From contig JABMCL010002472.1 in the NCBI GenBank assembly GCA_018857735.1, positions 153,501 through 217,500 on the forward strand: a stretch of DNA of 64,000 nt, given 5' to 3'. The stretch comes from Alviniconcha marisindica. Taxonomy: Eukaryota > Mollusca > Gastropoda > Provannidae. A program made the translations under genes and the position numbers. The notes below the pieces were generated by a model that worked only from the letters and a program-made list of their open reading frames with translations, was not told the origin of the DNA and made no database searches. Positions 23,742 to 35,865 of the stretch are shown piece after piece (position 1 is the first letter of the stretch; every line of letters begins with the position of its first letter).

Positions 23742-24500
23742 CGACTGGTGCAATGACTGTCCAGTAACCGGTATTACCCGCCGGCTGAATAATTGGAAAT
23801 CGTCAGCATGGAGTCTATGCACTTTTTATTCCCTCAAAAAGCAGGAAACGAACCGAAAGGTTTGGGTCCCGACTCCAGGGAAGCCCAGAACAAGCAGACT
23901 CTTGGCAGACAGACTGACGACACGTGTGTGACCGTAAATCACACACCGTGATAACATTCTCGGCGTCACTACGGTCTCGTGAGAGTTGAAGACAACGCCA
24001 CCATGCGGTGTCCATCACGAGACACGGAACAAAGGGCAAGAAGTCTGATAGCCTGCTACTTACATCCCTAATTAAAGCCCTCGGCCAGTGTTAAAACGGT
24101 CGTTGATTGGTAGTAGCGGCCTCATCAACGGTAAGATTTACAGTGCGGCGGAAACGACCTGCTGCTTTACTGACACTCGGAGATGAGAGCAGGGAACAGC
24201 CCAAGCAGCACTGCCTCAGATGGTATCCATTAACGACTCTGACGTTGACGGAAGAGTTGGAAAGAATGGGACACAAGCTCCTTCAATCATGATGCATTGA
24301 CTGAACTTGAGAATGAAATCTTGAGAATGAATCTACATAGTTACTGATCCAAATCACGGCCCACCATTGACTGACTGCCGAGATTTCAACGTTATATACA
24401 TCCACTGACAGCAAAACGAGAAATTCGATAAAACTTGTGTCCAAAAAGGCTGCTCACTAGACATTAATACACTGGGGTAACACTATCACCTCCCCCCTTC
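23742..24500. other. Unique sequence, nothing recognised
   Basis: No repeat, exon or retroposon was recognised in this stretch. Confidence 0.5.
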
Positions 24501-24532
24501 ACGCACACACAGACAGACAGACAGACAGACAG

Positions 24533-24562
<30 letters not shown>
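24501..24562. repeat. (CAGA)n and (CA)n
   Basis: Five to six caga units are followed by CA. Confidence 0.95.
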
Positions 24563-24563
<1 letters not shown>

Positions 24564-24961
24564 GACACATTGCATCACCTGTTACTGCAGAGGTGTAAAG
24601 CAAACACTGAAAGTCAGACTCTACACTGAGAGAGCGGAGGGAAAAAGACGCCCAGTTAAAGCAGTCACGACTCTAGTCATTTGTAACAATCAAACTCTCC
24701 TTGCAACAGCCTTGCCCGCTTTCATCGGCCTTTTTTTAAGGGCTAAATTCGGAGCTGCTATTGTATCGAACATTTCAATCAGCATGTTTGGTTGACCGGT
24801 CCAAAGACTCAGATTGGTAAATGTGGACTAGCCGAGACGTCTTATCGGCTTCCTTCGTGGCTGCGCCGTGGTAAATGTCTGCCTAGCTACAGGTCAAGCT
24901 GGCACTTCTGAAGAGTGGTGTGCACTTATTGAACACACGTGCTGACGCAAGCACGCACTTG

Positions 24962-24963
<2 letters not shown>
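24563..24963. other. Unique sequence, nothing recognised
   Basis: No exon, retroposon or repeat was recognised. Confidence 0.5.

Positions 24964-25040
<77 letters not shown>
24964..25040. repeat. (GA)n microsatellite
   Basis: A pure run ending at the 105-bp dispersed repeat. Confidence 0.97.
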
Positions 25041-25043
<3 letters not shown>

Positions 25044-25141
25044 CTCGAAAACTTTATTTTCCAAGGATTGTAGTTTAGGTTCATTTAGACCTGTCTAACG
25101 ACTAGTCCTTGCTAAACTACTGAATAAGTGAAACATGGAGA

Positions 25142-25145
<4 letters not shown>
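25041..25145 (+). repeat. 105-bp dispersed repeat flanked by (GA)n, copy 1
   Basis: The segment contains ctttattttccaaggattgt, agtttaggttcatttagacc and tgctaaactactgaataagt. It is nearly identical to 29195-29303. Both copies directly follow a long (GA)n tract and start with ctcgaa-type sequence. Confidence 0.85.

Positions 25146-25206
<61 letters not shown>
25146..25206. repeat. (GA)n microsatellite
   Basis: A run with one GG slip, directly downstream of the 105-bp dispersed repeat. Confidence 0.97.
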
Positions 25207-25207
<1 letters not shown>

Positions 25208-25474
25208 CTCAATTGTACCTCCCCCCCCCACCCCCACCCCCACCCCACACACGGGATGTGGGTCCACTGCAAGTGGCCTACCTCTCCGGTAACAACTCAG
25301 CGTTGAATGAGTCCAACAACAACGCCAGTCAGTCCTCCTTCACTTGCTTGCTTGTCTATTTTAACGTCAAGGTCCACTTGCGCGGTACTGGCGTGACCTA
25401 AAATTGGCTAAGCACACAGTCCTTCTTCGTGGTATTATGGAAGATATAATTATAGCCCCATCATGCAGGAACCG

Positions 25475-25784
25475 TGAACCGGTTTGGCCTAGCGGTAAGG
25501 CGTTAGGCTGGTATGAGGAAGGACCTCGGTTCGATACCGCTTCGGCTCTCCTTTCTCTTCAAAAAGGTTGTGGTTTGTGGACACTGTCTTGTGACTTTGT
25601 CCATCACTTCCTACTGAAACATTAAACTGGCTCTCATCGCTGCCCATCTTAATGCAGAAGTCATTCTGGTGGTGACAGTGTACCGATAGGTATATAATCT
25701 CTCTCCCCACCTCCATACCCCTTCTCCCCGTCCCTAATAAGCCTCATGGTTTCTGTGGACGTTAAACACCATGTTTACTTTTTC
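25475..25784 (+). mobile_element. tRNA-derived SINE, family A, copy 2, with target-site duplication
   Basis: This is the best preserved copy, about 310 bp. The A box (tggcctagcgg) and B box (ggttcgatacc) of the tRNA-like Pol III promoter are both intact, followed by the shared body and the tail ggtttctgtggacgttaaac. A perfect 9-bp direct repeat, caggaaccg, flanks it at 25466-25474 and 25785-25793. That is a target-site duplication and shows insertion by target-primed reverse transcription. Confidence 0.93.
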
Positions 25785-25889
25785 CAGGAACCGATACAAG
25801 CTCACTCCACAGGATCGACGGGTGATCTCACTGTTATACTGACCCGGCGCAACCCGCACCTGGCCTTCTACCCCGGCCCTCGCTCAGCT

Positions 25890-26605
25890 GTGACAGGCCG
25901 ACTGGGGACCGACTGAACAGGCCGACTGGGGACAGACCGACTGGGGAGAGGCCGACTGGGGACAGGCCGACTGGGGACAGACCGACTGGGGAGAGGCCGA
26001 CTGGGGACAGGCCGACTGGGGACCGACTGAACAGGCCGACTGGGGACAGACCGACTGGGGAGAGGCCGACTGGGGAGAGGCCGACTGGGGACCGACTGAA
26101 CAGGCCGACTGGGGACAGGCCGACTGGGGACAGCCGACTGGGGACAGGCCGACTGGGGACCGACTGAACAGGCCGACTGGGGACAGGCCGACTGGGGACA
26201 GGACCGACTGGGGACCGACTGAACAGGCCGACTGGGGACAGGCCGACTGGGGACAGACCGACTGGGGACCGACTGAACAGGCCGACTGGGGACAGGCCGA
26301 CTGGGGACAGGCCGACTGGGGACCGACTGAACAGGCCGACTGGGGACAGGCCGACTGGGGACGGGCCGACTGGGGACCGACTGAACAGGCCGACTGGGGA
26401 CAGCCGACTGGGGACAGACCGACTGGGGACCGACTGAACAGGCCGACTGGGGACAGACCGACTGGGGACAGGCCGACTGGGGACCGACTGAACAGGCCGA
26501 CTGGGGACAGGCCGACTGGGGACAGACCGACTGGGGACCGACTGAACAGGCCGACTGGGGACAGGCCGACTGGGGACAGGCCGACAGGGGACAGGCCGAC
26601 CACCG
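25890..26605. repeat. 15-bp minisatellite with longer period
   Basis: Units read ggccgactggggaca. At intervals gaccgactgaaca replaces the normal joint, which divides the array into blocks of about 45-70 bp. Because 15 is a multiple of three, apparent SRPVP/PQSAC frames stay open in all minus frames. Confidence 0.96.
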
Positions 26606-26819
26606 AAGCCACAGAAGTTCAGAGCTAACAGTTGTCTGCGACACTCCACCACCAGCTGGCAGGACAGGAAGACCTACTAGTCTGCTTTATTGCCACTTCA
26701 CTCCACCCCCTTGCTAGCCAATCTATCCGTTTAAACGGTTGGCCACCCGTACTAGTCCTCTATACACCACGGGTCTTTAAACACACCCGACGCAATTGAC
26801 GAATAAGGCTGCGGCTTCC

Positions 26820-28135
26820 AGGTCGTTCGTGGTGTAAATCTGTCCATTCACTTAGGGACGCGGTGCAAATCTGTCGATAGACTTAGGGACGTGGTGTAAC
26901 CTGTCCATTCACTTAGGGACGTGGTGCAAATCTGTCGATAGACTTAGGGACGTGGTGTAAACCTGTCCATTCACTTAGGGACGTGGTGTAAACCTGTCCA
27001 TTCACTTAGGGACGCGGTGCAAATCTGTCGATAGACTTAGGGACGCGGTGCAAATCTGTCGATAGACTTAGGGACGTGGTGTAAACCTGTCCATTCACTT
27101 TGGGACGTGGTGTAAACCTGTCCATTCACTTAGGGACGCGGTGCAAATCTGTCGATAGACTTAGGGACGTGGTGTAAATCTGTCCATTCACTTTGGGACG
27201 TGGTGTAAACCTGTCCATTCACTTAGGGACGTGGTGTAAACCTGTCCATTCACTTAGGGACGTGGTGTAAACCTGTCCATTCACGTAGGGACGCGGTGTA
27301 AACCTGTCCATTCACGTAGGAACGCGGTGTAAACCTGTCCATTCACGTAGGGACGCGGTGTAAACCAATCCATTCACGTAGGGACGCGGTGTAAACCTGT
27401 CCATTCACTTAGGGACGTGGTGTAAATCTGTCGATAGACTTAGGGACGTGGTGTAAACCTGTCCATTCACTTAGGGACGTGGTGTAAATCTGTCCATTCA
27501 CTTAGGGACGTGGTGTAAACCTGTCCATTCACTTAGGGACGCGGTGCAAATCTGTCAAAATTCGGGACGTGGTGTAAACCTGTCCATTCACTTAGGAACG
27601 CGGTGTAAACCTGTCCATTCACTTAGGGACGTGGTGTAAACCTGTCCATTCACTTAGGAACGCGGTGTAAACCTGTCCATTCACGTAGGGACGCGGTGTA
27701 AACCTGTCCATTCACTTAGGGACGTGGTGTAAATCTGTCCATTCACTTAGGGACGCGGTGTAAACCTGTCCATTCACTTAGGGACGTGGTGTAAATCTGT
27801 CCATTCACTTAGGGACGCGGTGTAAACCTGTCCATTCACGTAGGGACGCGGTGTAAATCTGTCGATAGACTTAGGGACGTGGTGTAAATCTGTCCATTCA
27901 CTTAGGGACGCGGTGCAAATCTGTCGATAGACTTAGGGACGTGGTGTAAACCTGTCCATTCACTTAGGGACGCGGTGCAAATCTGTCGATAGACTTAGGG
28001 ACGTGGTGTAAACCTGTCCATTCACTTAGGAACGCGGTGTAAATCTGTCGATAGACTTAGGGACGTGGTGTAAACCTGTCCATTCACTTAGGAACGCGGT
28101 GTAAACCTGTCCATTCACGTAGGGACGCGGCGCTG
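26820..28135. repeat. 31-bp minisatellite, about 42 units of two types
   Basis: Type 1 units have cctgtccattcacttaggga. Type 2 units have tctgtcgatagacttaggga. Both share cgtggtgtaaa or cgcggtgcaaa. The types are interspersed, and third variants have cacgtaggg. The array ends about 110 bp before a palindrome. Confidence 0.97.
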
Positions 28136-28243
28136 ACCGATACGCGAAGACACTACTGGACATGGCCTGGCTAAACCGACGCTGGGAGTGGACAGGACTG
28201 CAGGAACACCGCAGGGCGCACTGAACCGGCTGACAAGGGATTT

Positions 28244-28277
28244 TCCATGGACCTGTATATATATATAGGTCCATGGA
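28244..28277. other. Near-perfect 34-bp palindrome
   Basis: Arms tccatggacct and aggtccatgga (11 bp each) enclose gtatatatatat. The AT-rich centre favours cruciform extrusion. Confidence 0.9.
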
Positions 28278-28279
28278 GT

Positions 28280-29036
28280 TTTCCGAGCACGGAAACACTG
28301 ACTGACCTGCAAGACGCCAACGGAACCACTGGCTTCAGCCTGACAGTTACGAAGTTAACTGACGAACGTCCGCTGATCCTGTGACAGTCTTTCAGCTGAA
28401 GATTCGCTTGCTAAGCAGGACTGTCACTAGTCTGCTAGGCTGATGTTTGAAAGAGACTATTCACTACCCAGTCAAACACGGCCACATCACCACGAAAAGA
28501 GCTGATCAGATTATACAGCTGTCCACGCTTCATCTACCCGCTTCACGACTCCTACCCTTCCCGATTTCGCTCTGATATAATCGTCACGGTTGACTGGGGT
28601 TAAAAAACCCATTTATCTGTCAGCCCGGTTCATACATTCTGCCCCATCCCCCCACAAAGAAGCGTGTGTCGTGTGCAGTGAGTTAATCACACTTTGCAGA
28701 TGAGTCGCATATCACCGCATGATATGCCCTTGGCGATAGACGAACAGGCTTCATGGCCACCTCTCCAGGTGCGGTCGTTCCGCCACGGACCGTAGCAGGG
28801 GCGCCAAGGTTCCGTCCAGTGACTCAATCTCAGGGCGACGCCACAGCTTTGCCGAGCTTATCTCACCTCTTGCCCGACTCCCTCGCCACACGGACCCCAC
28901 CACGACGCAGGTGCTGGACAGGTGTTGACACAAGCGCTCCAACCCTGGCCCCACTAACTGACGGAGCTACCGAAACAGCAGGCGTCACTTGTTGTCGGTG
29001 CCAGAACAGTCGTGCACGCCTCGTGTTCCCCAGACA
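28280..29036. other. Unique sequence, nothing recognised
   Basis: A plus-strand open frame from 28753 to 29046 (MATSPGAVVPPRT) and its antisense frame show no recognised domain and no clear splice sites, so no gene is called. Confidence 0.4.
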
Positions 29037-29037
29037 G

Positions 29038-29107
29038 AGAACTTGAACTCAAAAACTCTATTTTACAACGTTCATTCTAAACCTAACAATTAGTTCTTGC
29101 TAAGCTA
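29038..29107 (+). repeat. 105-bp dispersed repeat, diverged copy 3
   Basis: A worn relative: aacttgaactcaaaaactct, then ctaaacctaacaattagttc and ttgctaagctaaag. It lies just before the (GA)n tract that precedes copy 2. Confidence 0.55.
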
Positions 29108-29125
29108 AAGAAAGAGAGAGAGAGG

Positions 29126-29194
<69 letters not shown>
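29108..29194. repeat. (GA)n microsatellite
   Basis: A GA run with a gggga slip, between diverged copy 3 and copy 2 of the 105-bp repeat. Confidence 0.97.
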
Positions 29195-29196
<2 letters not shown>

Positions 29197-29303
29197 CGAA
29201 CTCGAACACTTTATTTTCCAAGGATTGTAGTTTAGGTTCATTTAGACCTGTCTAACAACTAGTCCTTGCTAAACTACTGAATAAGTAAAACATGGAGAAA
29301 CAA
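29195..29303 (+). repeat. 105-bp dispersed repeat flanked by (GA)n, copy 2
   Basis: It is nearly identical to 25041-25145 (ctttattttccaaggattgt, atttagacctgtctaac, catggagaaacaa) and again lies directly after (GA)n. It differs by only a few bases. Confidence 0.85.
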
Positions 29304-29384
29304 TTATATGAAAACAAAAAACAAACAACAACAACAACAAAACTTTACAAACTCGATTAATATTTAAACATGATAAACAATATA

Positions 29385-29386
<2 letters not shown>

Positions 29387-29453
<67 letters not shown>
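29387..29453. repeat. (GA)n microsatellite
   Basis: A pure run. The 80 bp before it are A-rich with (CAA)n. Confidence 0.97.
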
Positions 29454-29455
<2 letters not shown>

Positions 29456-29560
29456 GTTTATTTACGATGGTAATAGACAAGCATGTATGCTTTTTTATGT
29501 CCAGCCCCCGCCTAAACTAGGGACTATTCTAGATCTAGTTATCCATGTCAAACACGGAGG

Positions 29561-29607
29561 AGAGACGGGGGGGGGGGGGGTGAGGCAGAGAGAGGAGGGG
29601 GGGGGAT
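29561..29607. repeat. G-rich tract
   Basis: Two G runs separated by tgaggcagagagaggag. Confidence 0.9.
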
Positions 29608-29917
29608 TGGACAATCTTTGATCTGGTGTATTACGTACGTACCTGTACTCGACATTGTGCGACTGCGGTTGGATGCATTTCGTTCACAGCTGGGACCAAA
29701 GGGAGCGGGGGATGTGCGTGTCGCGGTGTCGGTCAGCGAACCAGCTGGTCACGTGGTCAGGCGGCACCGCTAGGCCTGGCACGACTTCACCTTACAGGTG
29801 AGTTCCGTAGGTACGTGTTGGGTATCTGCCGGGCTAGATCTCTCCTGGCTAGTTGATGTCTAGTTAATTAGCTAGATAGAGGTGTGTATAAACGTGCGAA
29901 TTGTGTGAGAATGAGTT

Positions 29918-29959
29918 CTCAGATTTTAACGTCCCGTCAACATCATAGGGTCACCTCAG

Positions 29960-29962
<3 letters not shown>
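29918..29962 (+). repeat. Short dispersed element with gattttaacgtcc core, joined to (GA)n
   Basis: It reads cagattttaacgtcccgtca, then agggtcacctcaggacga, and passes without a gap into (GA)n at 29963. The cgtcc/ggacg inverted ends are kept. Confidence 0.7.
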
Positions 29963-30018
<56 letters not shown>

Positions 30019-30041
30019 AGGGAGAGAGAGAGAGAGGAGGG

Positions 30042-30121
<80 letters not shown>
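29963..30121. repeat. (GA)n with G-rich slips
   Basis: GA tracts with gggggggag and gaggag interruptions, directly after the gattttaacgtcc element. Confidence 0.97.
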
Positions 30122-30122
<1 letters not shown>

Positions 30123-30784
30123 ACAATGAGAAAGTCGGAATCGACAATGAGTGTTGAGTCACGCAGCGCAATTAGCGACGCCCTCAGGAAGCGGGGTGGC
30201 CGTGGGGGGCCGTGGAGGGCCGTGGAGGGCCGCTGAAGAAGTATCAGCTTGCACTGCACTGATGCAGTGGTCCCCGCCTTGGCTTGAATACAGTCAGCTG
30301 ACAAACACCGATTATGAGGAAAGTGAAGTGACCTCTCTGTCCGAATCTTTCCCTCTCCGTACCACCCGAATGCAAACACAATGAGGTGGCATTTCTCGTC
30401 GCTTAACCTCAAGTGTTTGGCTGTTTCCCCCCCGAAACAACCCGGATCCAAACAGCCACCCAAACACGACAGGGTTTCATTACTCCGGGTGCCTTTCCAC
30501 CCCCTCCCCCGCCTTCGATCGTGGAAGGGAGGAATGCTATTTCCTCAGATCAAGCCAAAGTGTGCGGAAACGGTATCCCTCGTTAGGGGCAACGTGTAAA
30601 GCGCGTAGAGAGGTCTTGGGAGATCGTGGTGCGCAAAGATTGCAATGATTGAGACCAGTCTGGCGTGACATATTTGGCCGAAGGAGGTACCCTGAAACGT
30701 GTCAAGGTCTAAGACTTTGTCCAAACAACCCGGCTGTGGGCCACATAAGAGGCTTGGGGTAAAAATATCGCAGACGGCTTGCTG
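30122..30784. other. Unique sequence, nothing recognised
   Basis: It includes a three-fold gccgtggagg repeat near 30200. No exon was recognised. Confidence 0.45.
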
Positions 30785-30861
30785 GAGAAAAAGAAAAAAA
30801 GAAAAAGAAAAGAAAGAAGAAGAAAAAAGAAAAAGAAAAGAAGAAAGAAAGAAAAAAAGGC
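30785..30861. repeat. A/G-rich tract
   Basis: gaaaaagaaaaaaag-type sequence without pyrimidines. Confidence 0.9.
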
Positions 30862-32477
30862 GCGCTGTGTTCCGGCAAGGTAAGCTGCAGGACAATTCTC
30901 CTTTTCCATCCAAGTTTGGAGAGCGGGCAACAACAACGGCCAGATCAAACTCAGCTCATTTCCCTCAAGCGTGGCTGATAGCACAGTCAACTGACCTCAT
31001 CACCTGTACCCCTCTTCTACTCTCACCCCCACCCCTTCCACACCCGTCTCCTGTGGAAACCAAGGACATGCATCTCGACCTCTCAAACCGCGCCATCATC
31101 GTAAGAGCCACACAAAGTCCACGTTTCTCATTTATCATCGTTTCCACTTAATTTTCTGTTTTACTTGCTTAAAAATGGTCGGTTCAACCCACAGCATTCT
31201 AATCCAAATCTCTTTGATCCTACGCCTTCTGCCCCGCGAGGCGCGCCCAGCTCTGTGTCCACTTTCACTTCCTTCCTGAAGATACCGGCTCGTGCAGTTG
31301 CTGGTTCCTCCGTCAAGAGATGTCAAATGCATGGCGTGCACCCTGGCACCGGCAAACCTTAAGACCCAGACCCAGTGGGCCCGCAAGCCTGTGTCACGTG
31401 GGTCGTTTTTCCAAACCAAACCAAACCAATAAGACAGGTGGAAGAAAGGCCACCTTCAGCTCCCGTCGTTGCCTTTATTCCGGGACAAAACCCCACCACC
31501 CCAGCTGAGCTGGTGCCCATACTTCCCTTCCTGTTTGGGTGGGCGGGTGGAATAGGTTGGGGTGGACAGGGAGGGTAGTGACGGAGTATGGGCCCTTATA
31601 AGTAGATTAAGAATGACGTAGTTTTGTTTTCTCTCTCTCTCTCCAGATTCGCCGTACTGAGCCCGCTGAGCCTGGTTCATACTATGCGTACCTTGCTAAC
31701 TCCATCAGTGGCGTACCGTGCCAAAGCCTTCAAAGCGCACTCACCTATATACACCTCTTTGCACAGTAGTACGACTGCCAAACAAGCAAAAACAAATGCA
31801 GTGTATAATGTGTGGGAGGAATCGCAGTGACACTGACAGGTGGGCAGATAGATTGGAGGGGAATACAGGGGGAAGGTGGGGGTCGTGGTGGTGGTGGGTT
31901 GTTGTTTTTGGGCCACAAAACCGCGATAAAGATGGTGGAAAGCACAGACAGGTTGGTGGGGAGAGACAGTCTGGGCAGCGCAAGGCTGCGAGTCCAAACG
32001 ACCCGCGTTCCTTGTCAGCGTGTTTCCAACGCAAAGCCACCCATCCATATCGACGTTTTCCACTCGTTTCCACCGTAAGGTTATCCGTCCACAGCATCAC
32101 TGATCAGCTGCACACGTCAAACTAAGGCCACCACCCGAACCTGCCATTTGGTGTTATTCCTTCTTTAGTCCCAACAGGTGAAAAATCAATATGGCCGCCC
32201 AGACGATGACGTCATTTCCTGTAAAAGAACAGCCAACAGTGCGACAGCGTCCCATAACAAAGCAAGAACTTCCAGCTTTTCTGGCGACCATTTCCAGATC
32301 AATGTTCGGAACTACATGGCAGAACTGCGTCGAGTGCACTGTTTGAAGAAAAGTGGAAAACGTTTTCAGCAGACCGAGCAAAGAGAAAACAAGACAGTTT
32401 CCTTGTATCATGAACACTGACAGCTGGACTCTCTAAGAAATCAGCAGTCAGATCTTTCTTGGACAGTCCAACCTGTT
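30862..32477. other. Largest unique-looking stretch
   Basis: About 1.6 kb without arrays. No peptide was recognised in its short open frames. A TGACGTCA octamer is at 32207-32214, about 13 bp after atggccgccc. Confidence 0.45.
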
Positions 32478-32508
32478 ATGATGATGATGATGATGATGAT
32501 GATGATAA
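32478..32508. repeat. (GAT)n microsatellite
   Basis: About ten trinucleotides. Confidence 0.95.
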
Positions 32509-32767
32509 GAGAGCAAAGCCAAGACGGCAGCTGATTGGTTGAAGCAGCGAGTACCCTCGTTAGCTGATGGGGAAAAACGGCAAAGACGTGACGCCGTTTC
32601 CTTGTGGCCAGTCTAGCTACTGTCCGCTCCCCAAACTTGGCCTCTACGTCTTTCAAACAGAATCAAATGGGCATTAAAAACATCTTCCATTTCAACTTTT
32701 TAAATTTCGATTTCTTGTAGTTTTGCCGTTTGGACCGAATATGTAAGACTAGTTTCTTTAACTGTGT

Positions 32768-32852
<85 letters not shown>
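32768..32852. repeat. (GA)n microsatellite
   Basis: A pure run of about 85 bp. Confidence 0.97.
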
Positions 32853-32854
<2 letters not shown>

Positions 32855-33115
32855 AGTTGCCTGTGTGATCAGGCACGAGACAGAACGTTATGCCGAGGGT
32901 CTCAGTGGAATGAATGGTGAACTGGGGCAGATTTTGATCGACTCATGGCGGGCACCGGGAGCGGGTCTGGCTGGTGTGGTGCGGGGCCGTGTCAACACAC
33001 ACGCAGGACAGGCCGCGGCAGGTGGGGGCCAGACGCAGTGAAGCGTGGCCAAAGTCCACAGCCTAATGCCAGTGTGGCTGGTGGCCACACGCTTCAGCCT
33101 ACACTACACGTATAT

Positions 33116-33206
33116 GCCCCCCCCCCCCCCCCACACACCCCGGGAATAGAAATAGCATCTAAAACAAAAAGCAAACCAAGCAACCAACAAAACAATTGCA
33201 CACACA

Positions 33207-33252
<46 letters not shown>
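33116..33252. repeat. Poly-C and (CA)n
   Basis: Poly-C at 33116-33132 and a (CA)n with one CC slip at 33200-33252, separated by A-rich sequence. Confidence 0.95.
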
Positions 33253-33254
<2 letters not shown>

Positions 33255-33259
33255 CTACT

Positions 33260-34149
33260 TTCAAATCTGGGCTACACTGAGGTAAACGTTTACCAGTGCG
33301 ACCAAACGCTAAGACAGGGTCTGTGCTGAAACCACTGTTTTCTGCAAGCACAAGGACTGGCGGGTACTCCCTTTCCCGGCCAGGTGGTCCAACAACCGTT
33401 TCTCGCCAAGGGGCAGCGAACAAAGACCGAAACGGCCGGAAAACTGGGAAACAACACTACACTGGAAAGGCATAGACAAGTCACAGTGCTGACTAGCTGT
33501 CGTCCTTACAAGCTCGCTTTCAAGCAGATGATGTCCAGTTTTGTCCATTATGAAAATCTGAACTCTGTCGTGAAGAAAATGTTCAAAGTACATCAACACA
33601 AACTCCACACCGCTTGTATCACATCAACACAAATTCAAAATACTATACAGTTCATGCAGATGTTTCAGTAACAATCTTATGGATGGTTAAAGTTTTATGA
33701 AATGTAATAGGCTTCTCTTTTTTTTCGCCTTGAAATGTGGCCACCGGCAATTTAAAAGAACAAGAAAGTGAAATCAGACTACTTTAATGATATATATTTA
33801 TCTCGGCATGAACTAGGGAATACGTCATATTCTGGGATGTGGAGCACACTCCTACATTGCACTGCCCTCAAACAGCAATACGTACCGATGAAAGAATGAT
33901 GCTACCAACCACATATCCTACATCATGGAAACACTGAGCAATAAACTAGCAAAAACCATTGTTGCTACATCACCTGGTCTGAGTTGAAGCTGCATAGTCA
34001 ATGAACTCAGTGGTTTCCGCCTGCGTTGCAATCCAGTCATCAAACCGTGTTCTTACGAGTGTTAGTATTGGTCAAAGGTCAAACTCACTAAGGTCACAAC
34101 GACACGGCAGAGCAAGAGTTACGTTACACTGACAGCAGAAGCCAAGGAC
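33260..34149. other. Unique sequence, nothing recognised
   Basis: AT-richer than its neighbours in the middle. No exon or retroposon was recognised. Confidence 0.45.
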
Positions 34150-35865
34150 TCGCCCACTATCGTCACTCGCACTGCAGAACACCATCACTATCGTCACTCG
34201 CACAGCAGAACACCATCACTATCGTCACTCGCACTGCAGAACACCATCACTATCGTCACTCACACAGAACACCATCACTATCGTCACTCACACAGCAGAA
34301 CACCATCACTATCGTCACTCACACAGAACACCATCACTATCACACTCACACAGCAGAACACCATCACTATCGTCACTCACACAGACCACAGCAGACACCT
34401 TCACTATCGTCACTCACCAGCAGAACACCATCACTATCGTCACTCACACAGACCACAGCAGATCACCTTCACTATCGTCACTCACAAGCAGAACACCATC
34501 ACTATCGTCACTCACACAGACCACAGCAGAACACCATCACTATCGTCACTCCCCACAGAACACCATCACTATCGTCACTCAAACATACAACAGCAGAACA
34601 TCATCACTATCGTCACTCACACAGAACACGATCACTATCACCACTCACACAGCAGAACACCATCACTATCGTCACTCACACAGACCACAGCAGATCACCT
34701 TCACTATCGTCACTCACACAGCAGAACACCATCACTATCGTCACTCACACAGACCACAGCAGAACACCTTCACTATCGTCACTCACGTAGCAGAACACCA
34801 TCACTATCGTCACTCACACAGACCACAGCAGATCACCATCACTATCGTCACTCCACAACAGAACACGATCACTATCGTCACTCAAACATACAACAGCAGA
34901 ACATCATCACTATCGTCACTCACGTAGCAGAACACGATCACTATCGTCACTCAAACATACAACAGCAGAACACCATCACTATCGTCACTCAAACAAACAG
35001 CAGCAGAACACCATCACTATCGTCACTCACGTAGCAGAACACCATCACTATCGTCACTCAAACATACAACAGCAGAACACCATCACTATCGTCACTCACG
35101 TAGCAGAACACGATCACTATCGTCACTCACACAGACCACAGCAGATCACCTTCACTATCGTCACTCACACAGCAGAACACCATCACTATCGTCACTCAAA
35201 CATACAACAGCAGAACATCATCACTATCGTCACTCATACAACGAGTGACAGTATAGAACACGATCACTATCATCACTCACACAACTCACTGTAGAACACC
35301 CTATCATCACTCACACAACTCACTGTAGAACACAGTCACTATCATCACTCACAAAGCCCACTGTAGAATACCATCACTATCATCACTCACGCAGCAGAAC
35401 ACCATCTCTATCGTCACTCGCACAGCAGAGCACCATTACTATCGTCACTCACACAGAACACCATCACTATCATCACTCACACAGCAGAACAACATCTCTA
35501 TCGTCACTCACACAGCAGAACACCATTACTATCATCACTCGCACAGCAGAACACCATCACTATCGTCACTCACACAGCAGAACATCATCACTATCGTCAC
35601 TCACACAGAACACCATCACTATCGCCACTCACACAGCAGAACACCATCACTATCGTCACTCACACAGCAGAACACCATCACTATCGTCACTCACACAAGT
35701 CACTGTAGAACACCATCACTATCGTCATTCACACAAGTCACTGTAGAACACCATCACTATCATCACTCACACAACTCACTGTAGAACACCATCACTATCA
35801 TCATTCACACAGCTCACTGTAGAACACCATCACTATCATCATTCAAACGAGTCATCGCAGAACGT
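34150..35865. repeat. 27-31-bp minisatellite, 1.7 kb
   Basis: This is the longest array. Units have accatcactatcgtcactca plus cacagcagaac. Long (cacagaccacagcagatc) and short (cacagaac) linkers mix. The right end changes to a longer unit with acaagtcactgtagaacacc. Confidence 0.97.

Noticed and set aside
25834..26652. SRPVP- and PQSAC-repeat open frames of about 240-270 residues
   Set aside because: Three minus frames are open at once because the unit is 15 bp without stops; there are no splice sites, start context or domain.
28753..29046. Protein-coding gene MATSPGAVVPPRT
   Set aside because: The antisense strand is also open, the region is GC-rich, and no domain, splice site or start context supports it.
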